From contig NZ_JAUSZJ010000001.1 in the NCBI RefSeq assembly GCF_030817475.1, forward strand, positions 1 to 56,848: a stretch of 56,848 nucleotides of DNA, written 5' to 3'. Below are positions 45,101 to 56,848 of this stretch, in pieces (position 1 is the first letter of the stretch; every line of letters starts with the position of its first letter). A program made the translations under genes and the position numbers. The notes beneath the pieces are model-generated. The model saw only the letters and a list, made by a program, of their open reading frames with translations, was not told the DNA's origin and made no database searches. This stretch comes from Streptomyces sp. V2I9. GTDB taxonomy: Bacteria; Actinomycetota; Actinomycetes; Streptomycetales; Streptomycetaceae.

Positions 45101-48100
45101 CGACGGCCGCTGCCGTTCGTTCTCCGCGGACGCCGACGGCACCGGGTGGGCCGAGGGCGTGGGGGTGCTGCTGGTGGAGCGGCTCTCCGACGCCGTACGC
45201 AACGGCCACGACGTCCTGGCCGTGGTGCGCGGCTCCGCGGTCAACCAGGACGGCGCGTCCAACGGCCTGACCGCCCCCAACGGCCCCTCCCAGGAACGCG
45301 TCATCGGCGCGGCGCTGGCCGCTGCCGGCCTGGAGCCGCACCAGGTGGACGTGGTGGAGGCGCACGGTACCGGTACCACGCTGGGTGACCCGATCGAGGC
45401 GCAGGCGCTGCTCAACGCCTACGGGCAGGACCGGCCCGCCGGCAAACCGCTGTGGCTGGGGTCGCTGAAGTCGAACATCGGGCACACCCAGGCCGCGGCC
45501 GGTGCCGGCGGTGTGATCAAGATGGTGCAGGCGCTGCGGCACGGAGTCATGCCGCAGACCCTGCACGCGCAGGAGCCCACCCCCCACGTGGACTGGTCCT
45601 CCGGCGCCGTCGAACTGCTCACGCAGGCCCGCCCGTGGCCGGGCGGACAGCAGCCCCGCCGGGCCGCGGTGTCCTCCTTCGGCGTCAGCGGCACCAACGC
45701 CCACGTCGTGCTGGAGGAATACCGCGCACCGGAGCCCACCGCCACCCCCGCACCGGACGACGCACCCGCACGCCCCGAACTCCCCTGGATCCTGTCCGCC
45801 AAGAACGCGGCCGCCCTCCAGGAATCCGCCGCCAGGCTCGCAGCCGTCGCGGACGGCACGGACCCCGCCGACGCCGCCTGGCAGCTGGCCACCGGGCGGG
45901 CGGTGCTGGAGCACCGGGCCGTGGTGCTGGGACCGGACCGTCCCGGCGCCCTGCGGGCGTTGGCCCAGGGCGTCCCGCATCCGGGCGTGGTGCGGGGAGC
46001 GGCCCGGTCACGGATCTCACCCGTCTTCCTGTTCCCCGGCCACGGGACGCAGTGGGCGGGGATGGGCGCGGAACTGCTGGAACGGGAGCCGGTGTTCGCC
46101 GAGGCGATGGCCGAGTGCGGAAGAGCGCTCGGGCGGTTCACCGATTTCTCGCTGCTGGACGTGGTGCGCAGCGGGGAGGGCCTGGAACGGGCCGAGGTGG
46201 AGCAGCCGGTGCTGTGGGCGGTGATGGTGTCACTGGCCCGGCTCTGGGCGTCGGTGGGCGTAGTGCCCTCGGCGGTGGTGGGCCACTCGCTGGGAGAGAT
46301 CGCCGCGGCGGTCGTCGCCGGCGGCCTGTCGCTGGAGGACGGGGCACGGGTGGTCGCGCTCAGGGCGCGGGTGATCGCCGAAGAGCTGGTGGGATCGGGA
46401 GGGATGGTGTCGCTGGGGCTGCCGGCCCCGGCGGCTGAGCAGCTGATCGCGCAGTGGCCCGGTCTGTCGGTCGCAGCGGTCAACGGGCCCGGTTCCACCG
46501 TCGTCTCCGGCGACCCGGCCGGTGTGGAAGGACTGCTGGCGCACTGCGAAGGCGCGGGAGTCCGGGCCCGGCGGGTGCCGATCGACTACGCGTCCCACTC
46601 GGTACAGGTGGAACGGGTCCGGGACCGGCTGCTGGAGGCGCTGGCCCCCCTCACGCCGGTCTCCTCGACGGTGCCGTTCCACTCGACGGTGTCGGGGGAG
46701 CGGATGGACACCGCGGGACTGGACGCGGCGTACTGGTACGGCAACCTGCGCGGCACCGTACGGTTCGCGGACGCCACGGACGCCCTGCTGGCCGAGGGCC
46801 GGTCGGTGTTCCTGGAGATCAGCGCCCATCCCGTGCTGATGGTCGGGGTCCAGGAGAGCATGGAGGCCGCGGACCGCTCCGGGGCGGTGCTGGGCACGCT
46901 GCGCCGTGGCGAGGGCGGCCGCCGGCGGTGGACGACCGCACTGGCCGAGGCCCACGTGCACGGCATCCCCGTCGACTGGCGCACCGTCCTGGAGGACCGC
47001 ACCGGCAGCGGCGTCGACCTGCCCACCTACCCCTTCCAGCGAGAACGCTTCTGGCCCGAGAGCCGGGCACTGCCCGCCGACGTCTCCGCCATGGGCCTGG
47101 ACCGCGCCGACCACCCGATGCTCGGCGCGGCGGTACCGGTCGCCGGCACGGACGGAGTGCTGCTCACCGGACGCATCGCCGCGGACACCCACCCGTGGAT
47201 CGCCGATCACGTCCTGCTGGGCACCACCCTGCTCCCCGGCACCGCCCTGGTCGAACTCGCCCTCCGGGCCGGCGCGTCGGCCGGCTGCCCGCATCTGGAC
47301 GACCTCGCCCTGGAGACCCCGCTCACCCTGCCCACGGGACGGGCGGTCGTCCTGCAGGTCGTCGTCGCGGACAGCACCCCCGACCAGAGCACCCGCGCCC
47401 TCACCGTCTACTCCCGCATCGAGGGCGACGACGGAGCCTGGACCCGCAACGCCAGGGGCACCGTCCGTGCCGCCGACCCCGCCGACCACGTCCCGCAACC
47501 GCTCCCGTGGCCCCCCGCGGACACCGAACCGGTCGACCTGACCGGGCTCTACGAACCCGCCGCCGACAGCGGCTACGGGTACGGCCCCGCCTTCCGGGGC
47601 CTGCGCTCCGTCCGGCGGCGGGACAACGAGGTGTTCGCCGAGGTCACGCTCCCCTCCGAAGCCCGCACCGGCGCCGAGGGATTCTCCCTGCACCCCGCCC
47701 TCCTCGACGCCGCCCTGCACGCCATCGGAGCCGGAGGACTCCTCCCCGGCGCCGACGGCGTACACATCCCCTTCGCCTGGCAGGGCGTCACCGCGTACAC
47801 GGCGGGCAGCACCGAACTGCGGGTCCGGCTGAGCCGCTCCACCGAGCGGGAGTCCATACGCCTGGAAGCCGTCACCACCACCGGCGCCCCGGTGATCCAT
47901 GTCGAGTCGCTGGAGCTCCGTCCGGTCTCCGCCGCCCAGCTGACCTCCGCGAACGGCCCCGGCGACGCACTGTTCACCACCGACTGGACATCCGCCGCCC
48001 CCGGCCCGTTCCCCGCCACCTGGGCCGTGGTCGGCGGCGACATCCTCGGCGCGGCCGACCACCTGGCCGAGGAGGACTTCGCCGTCGAGTGGCACGCCGA

Positions 48101-49829
48101 CACCGCCGCGCTGATCGCCTACGTCGACGCGGGCATGAACGTGCCCGAGGTCGTCCTCCTCTCCGGAGCGGCGACACCGGACGACGACGTCGAGGCGGTG
48201 CACCGCCGGGTCGCCGAAGTGCTCGAACCGGCACAGGCCCTCCTCGCGGACCGGCGCTTCGACGAGACCCGCATCGCGCTCCTCACCTGCGGCTCCGTCG
48301 CCGTACGGGACGGTGAGGACATCACCGACCTGCCCGGCGCGGCCGCCCGCGGACTGCTCCGGTCGGCACACTCCGAACACCCCGGCCGGTTCGTGCTCGT
48401 CGACACCGACGGCGACCTCACCGGCCTCGCCGAGGCACTCGTCCCCGGCGAGCCGGAGACCGCCCTGCGCGGCGGTTCCCTGCTGGTGCCCCGCCTCGTC
48501 CGCGCCCGGCCGGCGGGCGAGCCCGCACTGCCCGCCGGAACCGTCCTGGTCACCGGCGGCACCGGAGGACTCGGCGGCCTGGTCGCCCGGCACCTCGCCA
48601 CCGCCCACGGCGTCACCGACCTGCTCCTGCTCAGCCGCTCCGGCCCGGACGCCCCCGGAGCCGCCGACCTCACCGCCGACCTCGCCGCTCTCGGCGCCCG
48701 GGCCGAGATCGTCGCCTGCGACGCGGCCGACGAGGACCGCCTCGCCGAGGTGCTGACCGGCCGCCGGATCGCCACCGTGGTGCACGCGGCAGGCGTCCTG
48801 GACGACGGTGTCTTCGAGTCGATGACACCCAAGCGCGCCGCGGCCGTCCTGCGCCCCAAGACCGACGCGGCACTCCACCTGAGCAAACTGGCCGGGGCCG
48901 AACTGTTCGTGTTCTTCTCCTCCGTCAGCGGCACCTTCGGAGCACCCGGCCAGGCCAACTACGCCGCCGCCAACGCGGCACTGGACGCACTGGCCGCCCA
49001 GCTCCGCGCCCGCGGCCGCGACGCCCTCTCCATCGCCTGGGGCATGTGGGCCACCAGCACCGGCATGACCGGCCACCTCGCCGACACCGCACGCGAGGAC
49101 GCGGCCGGCGGCGGAACCGCTCTGTCCGACGAGGACGGCCTCACCCTGCTCGACGCCGCCCTCACCACCGGCCGCTCCCACGTGGTGGCGGCACGCCTGG
49201 ACCTGACCGCCCTGCGCGCCCACGCGGGCAGCGTTCCGGTGCCCGCGCTGCTGCGCACCCTCGTCCCCCCGCCGGCCCGGCGGACGGCCGGGGAAGAGCG
49301 GCCGGACACATCCTCGCTCAGCGCCCGCCTGGCCCCCCTCGACCCCTCCGAGCGGCGACAGGTCGTACTCGACCTGATCCGCGGCCACGCGGCCGCAGTC
49401 CTCGGACACGCCTCCGCCGAGGCCATCCACCCCGAACTCGGCTTCACCGACCTGGGGTTCAGCTCACTCAGCGCGGTCGAGATCCGCAACCAGCTCAGCG
49501 CCGCCACCGGACTCAGGCTGCCGACCACCCTGGTCTTCGACCACCCGAACGCCGACCGCCTCGCCGACCACCTGCTGGAACACCTGGTGGTCGAGGACAC
49601 CGAGACCGGCCCCGCCGCACTCCTGGCCGACCTGGACCGGCTCGACGCCGCCCTCGCCGCGGCCGGCCCGGGCGACGAGACCCGCAGCCGCGTGGTCTCG
49701 CGGCTGCACGCACTGCTCGCCCGGCACGACACCGCGGACGACTCGGGCCTCGTCACCGCCGCCGGAAACCTCGACACGGCGGACGACGACAACCTCTTCG
49801 CCTTCATCGACAACGAACTGGGAGCCTGA
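39174..49829 (+). CDS. Two-module type I PKS (modules I and J)
   Basis: A complete 3551-residue protein from ATG 39174, 35 bases after gene 4. Order: docking head 1-39; KS 40-463 (Cys210); AT 565-840 (Ser656); DH 910-1200 (His950, Asp1125); KR 1383-1566 (Tyr1530); ACP (Ser1697); KS 1755-2183 (Cys1929); AT 2283-2566 (Ser2372); DH 2638-2923 (His2679, Asp2845); KR 3120-3296 (Tyr3263); ACP (Ser3431); docking tail 3473-3551 ending FAFIDNEL. Both modules dehydrate without enoyl reduction, so together they should build a conjugated diene with a methyl branch from module J. The first KS has [11 protein letters not shown] where neighbours have IVGMACRxPGG. The tail is very like that of gene 3. Gene 6 starts four bases after the stop. 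Confidence 0.97.
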   Translation: MTTEASKSPTEHKLRDYLGRAIAELHDTRRRLREAESQEHEPMAIVSVACTLPGGVRSPEELWRLLASGTDAVTPFPDDRGWDDSPLAGAEGAAAPEASRGGFLHDAGMFDPAFFGINPREALAMDPQQRLVLESAWEAMERAGIHPDTLRGSRTGVFLGASGQGYGINMQAGTGTEGYQLTGGATSVLSGRIAYTLGLRGPAVSVDTACSSSLTALHLAAQSIRAGDCSMAFAGGVTVMPHPVAFHEFSRQGGLASDGRCKAFSADADGTGWSEGVGVLLIERLSDARRHGHPVLAVMRGSAVNQDGTSNGLTAPSGPAQERVIRAALEDARLTPDQVDAVEAHGTGTTLGDPIEAQALLATYGRDRDRPLWLGSLKSNIGHTQSAAGAAGVIKMVLAMHHGVLPRTLHADVPTPHVDWSSGRIELLTGEQPWKPGEHPRRAAVSSFGISGTNAHVILEEPPADAPAEEPAPRRPAPATVPLPVSGRTPQALAAQAARLRTFLDDATGAAAELIDLAHSLGATRRSHDHRGIVLATGQADALAGLRTLQEGRTGPDVLTGAVRPGRTAFLFTGQGAQHAGMARDLYDTFPVFAETFDTVCRKTGGERPLKEIVFEDGAALDRTVHTQPALFAVEVALFRLAESWGLRPDVLAGHSIGELAAAHIAGILSLDDACRLVAARGRLMEELPAGGAMLAVEAAEGDIELPDGVDLAAVNGPSSLTVSGDAAAIDALEAQLRGQGRKVKRLAVSHAFHSHLMEPMLDAFAATARDLTYHPPTIPMVSTVALDGDPTTWEYWVSQVRSTVRFADAARELGRQGVTRYVEMGPDGVLCALVGATDDTALAVPLQRNGRDQTDTLLRAVARLHVAGLDPDWAAVLEPWSPRRVDLPTYAFQRQHYWPAPSSPADLRTAGLSGAGHPLLGALVSVAGDGGLVLTGRLSRTTHPWLGDHRVLGAVLVPGTALVDLALHAGSQVGCPVVDELTLGTPVELPELGGLRIQAEVGPPRADGSREIALYTRPDEAEGAEGADGGWIRHATGLLTPARPAAGETLAPWPPQDAPPVALDDFYAAAAAAGLDYGPLFQGLRGAWRASDGAVHADVALPAAADGANSPDTGGFGLHPALFDAALHCAALSGPSQNDPAVRVPFSWSGVTLHARGATALRVRLTPTSTDAVSLELADPAGRPVASVESLVLRPAMPTDGRTPPDTLFRVDWARLPASGPSTPWTVVAGTRGLAALAEPPALVAVHAGTDPEDTDDPVTLDGPAAVRRAAHRALEYLRTWLADERFAASRLVLLTRGAVPAGDTPVDPAAAAVWGLVRSAQTEHPGRFVLLDLDPSDGGTPVTGLTDTDEPQLALRQGTLYAPRLVRATVPPPVPDPAQPHGTVLITGGTGVLGGRVARHLAAEHGVRDLLLVSRRGPRAPGADELVAELASLGARARVLACDAADREALAEVLAGIPADRPLTGVVHAAGIVDDGVVTSLTPDRLDAVLDAKAASALHLDDLVGDVSLFVLFSSASATFGSAGQAGYAAANAVLDAVARRRPGAVSVGWGLWAETSGISAGLDETGRARIRRVGSALATDEALAVLDAVRTGDTPHLVALRLNLAELRDAADRDPAAVAPLLRGLVTRRVLPEAARAVPGAASPLGERLAGLGEAERTELLTELVRSEAAGVLGHTGAEPIEDHKPFRDLGFDSLTAVELRNRLGAVTGLRLPAALVFDYPSPQDLVAHLLPRLTGAADTPAPARAARRAADDEPIAIVAMSCRYPGEVNSPEDLWNLVATGSDAIGPFPGNRGWDTTALYDPDPDAAGKSYVLQGGFVHDADRFDPVPFGISPREALAMDPQQRLMLEASWEAFERAGIDPSSLRGTSTGVFAGLMYHDYGATMTVLPEGVEGYLGTGTSGSVLAGRVSYTFGLEGPAMTVDTACSSSLVTLHLACQALRNGECDMALAGGVTVLSTPGVFIDFSRQRALASDGRCRSFSADADGTGWAEGVGVLLVERLSDAVRNGHDVLAVVRGSAVNQDGASNGLTAPNGPSQERVIGAALAAAGLEPHQVDVVEAHGTGTTLGDPIEAQALLNAYGQDRPAGKPLWLGSLKSNIGHTQAAAGAGGVIKMVQALRHGVMPQTLHAQEPTPHVDWSSGAVELLTQARPWPGGQQPRRAAVSSFGVSGTNAHVVLEEYRAPEPTATPAPDDAPARPELPWILSAKNAAALQESAARLAAVADGTDPADAAWQLATGRAVLEHRAVVLGPDRPGALRALAQGVPHPGVVRGAARSRISPVFLFPGHGTQWAGMGAELLEREPVFAEAMAECGRALGRFTDFSLLDVVRSGEGLERAEVEQPVLWAVMVSLARLWASVGVVPSAVVGHSLGEIAAAVVAGGLSLEDGARVVALRARVIAEELVGSGGMVSLGLPAPAAEQLIAQWPGLSVAAVNGPGSTVVSGDPAGVEGLLAHCEGAGVRARRVPIDYASHSVQVERVRDRLLEALAPLTPVSSTVPFHSTVSGERMDTAGLDAAYWYGNLRGTVRFADATDALLAEGRSVFLEISAHPVLMVGVQESMEAADRSGAVLGTLRRGEGGRRRWTTALAEAHVHGIPVDWRTVLEDRTGSGVDLPTYPFQRERFWPESRALPADVSAMGLDRADHPMLGAAVPVAGTDGVLLTGRIAADTHPWIADHVLLGTTLLPGTALVELALRAGASAGCPHLDDLALETPLTLPTGRAVVLQVVVADSTPDQSTRALTVYSRIEGDDGAWTRNARGTVRAADPADHVPQPLPWPPADTEPVDLTGLYEPAADSGYGYGPAFRGLRSVRRRDNEVFAEVTLPSEARTGAEGFSLHPALLDAALHAIGAGGLLPGADGVHIPFAWQGVTAYTAGSTELRVRLSRSTERESIRLEAVTTTGAPVIHVESLELRPVSAAQLTSANGPGDALFTTDWTSAAPGPFPATWAVVGGDILGAADHLAEEDFAVEWHADTAALIAYVDAGMNVPEVVLLSGAATPDDDVEAVHRRVAEVLEPAQALLADRRFDETRIALLTCGSVAVRDGEDITDLPGAAARGLLRSAHSEHPGRFVLVDTDGDLTGLAEALVPGEPETALRGGSLLVPRLVRARPAGEPALPAGTVLVTGGTGGLGGLVARHLATAHGVTDLLLLSRSGPDAPGAADLTADLAALGARAEIVACDAADEDRLAEVLTGRRIATVVHAAGVLDDGVFESMTPKRAAAVLRPKTDAALHLSKLAGAELFVFFSSVSGTFGAPGQANYAAANAALDALAAQLRARGRDALSIAWGMWATSTGMTGHLADTAREDAAGGGTALSDEDGLTLLDAALTTGRSHVVAARLDLTALRAHAGSVPVPALLRTLVPPPARRTAGEERPDTSSLSARLAPLDPSERRQVVLDLIRGHAAAVLGHASAEAIHPELGFTDLGFSSLSAVEIRNQLSAATGLRLPTTLVFDHPNADRLADHLLEHLVVEDTETGPAALLADLDRLDAALAAAGPGDETRSRVVSRLHALLARHDTADDSGLVTAAGNLDTADDDNLFAFIDNELGA
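39291..44395 (+). other. PKS module I: KS-AT(malonyl)-DH-KR-ACP
   Basis: KS 39291-40560 has Cys 39801-39803. AT 40866-41690 has GHSIGE (Ser 41139-41141) and HAFH (41424-41435): malonyl. It is clearly diverged from the repeated malonyl ATs and keeps C-ending codons. DH 41901-42770 has His 42021-42023 and Asp 42546-42548. KR 43320-43870 has VDD at 43596-43604, a conservative version of LDD (B-type), and Tyr 43761-43763. The ACP serine is 44262-44264. Predicted unit: trans alkene. Confidence 0.94.
44436..49590 (+). other. PKS module J: KS-AT(methylmalonyl)-DH-KR-ACP
   Basis: KS 44436-45720 has Cys 44958-44960. AT 46020-46870 has GHSLGE (Ser 46287-46289) and YASH (46587-46598): methylmalonyl. 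Its N-terminal motif reads PGHGTQ instead of PGQGSQ. DH 47085-47940 has His 47208-47210 and Asp 47706-47708. KR 48531-49060 has LDD at 48798-48806 (B-type) and Tyr 48960-48962. The ACP serine is 49464-49466 in GFSSL, where the usual Asp before the attachment Ser is itself Ser. Predicted unit: alpha-methyl alkene. Confidence 0.93.
45348..45785 (+). repeat. KS-end repeat R4, copy in module J
   Basis: 438 bp covering the C-terminal third of the KS and the start of the KS-AT linker. Nearly identical to 50863-51300 (offset 5515), with one AAA/AAG difference noted. An upstream tract, 45117-45255 against 50632-50770, is also near-identical. Confidence 0.88.
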
Positions 49830-49833
49830 GGCG

Positions 49834-56848
<7,015 letters not shown>

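Overview
The window is about 57 kb of very GC-rich actinomycete DNA. Codons overwhelmingly end in C or G, start codons are ATG or GTG behind purine-rich ribosome sites, and long spurious open frames lie on both strands. Streptomyces or a close relative is the likely host. Everything coding is on the + strand and belongs to one giant modular type I polyketide synthase (PKS). No loading module, thioesterase, tailoring enzyme, regulator, transporter, tRNA, rRNA, CRISPR array or insertion sequence is visible. The window is therefore an internal slice of a larger biosynthetic cluster, cut inside an acyltransferase (AT) at both ends.

Layout: six PKS genes carry twelve modules, lettered A to L here. 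Gene 1 (5' partial, ends 13847): A (AT remnant-DH-ER-KR-ACP), B (KS-AT-KR-ACP), C (KS-AT-DH-KR-ACP). Gene 2 (13868-18598): D (KS-AT-KR-ACP). Gene 3 (18601-29271): E (KS-AT-KR-ACP), F (KS-AT-DH-ER-KR-ACP). A 438-bp non-coding gap follows, with two strong hairpins, a palindrome, a promoter-like pair and a tandem repeat. Gene 4 (29710-39138): G and H (both KS-AT-KR-ACP). Gene 5 (39174-49829): I and J (both KS-AT-DH-KR-ACP). Gene 6 (49834 to beyond the window end): K (KS-AT-KR-ACP) and L (KS plus truncated AT). All visible KS, AT, DH and KR catalytic residues and the ACP serines are present, so every complete module looks competent.

How they work together: subunits hand the chain on through terminal docking helices. 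Most junctions show the common 1a-type helices. Gene 2 to gene 3 shows a different, 1b-like pair. If gene order equals assembly order, the modules build in turn: a saturated unit (A); a hydroxyl with an uncertain alpha-substituent (B); an alkene with an uncertain alpha-substituent (C); two hydroxyls from malonyl units (D, E); a saturated unit (F); an alpha-methyl hydroxyl (G); a hydroxyl (H); a diene whose second unit is methylated (I, J); and an alpha-methyl hydroxyl (K). That suggests a long polyol-diene, probably macrolide-like, polyketide. I cannot name the product.

The most interesting layer is recombination. AT domains in D, E, F, G, H, K and L form nearly identical blocks with G-ending codons unlike their C-ending surroundings. 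One 812-bp AT block is, by eye, identical in modules G and K, 20 kb apart. The AT of L is a mosaic of two other copies. Module H joins an A2-type KR to a malonyl AT, as expected if its AT was swapped. Modules B and C have AT selectivity motifs matching neither the malonyl nor the methylmalonyl standard. The gap before gene 4 may hold an internal promoter for genes 4 to 6.
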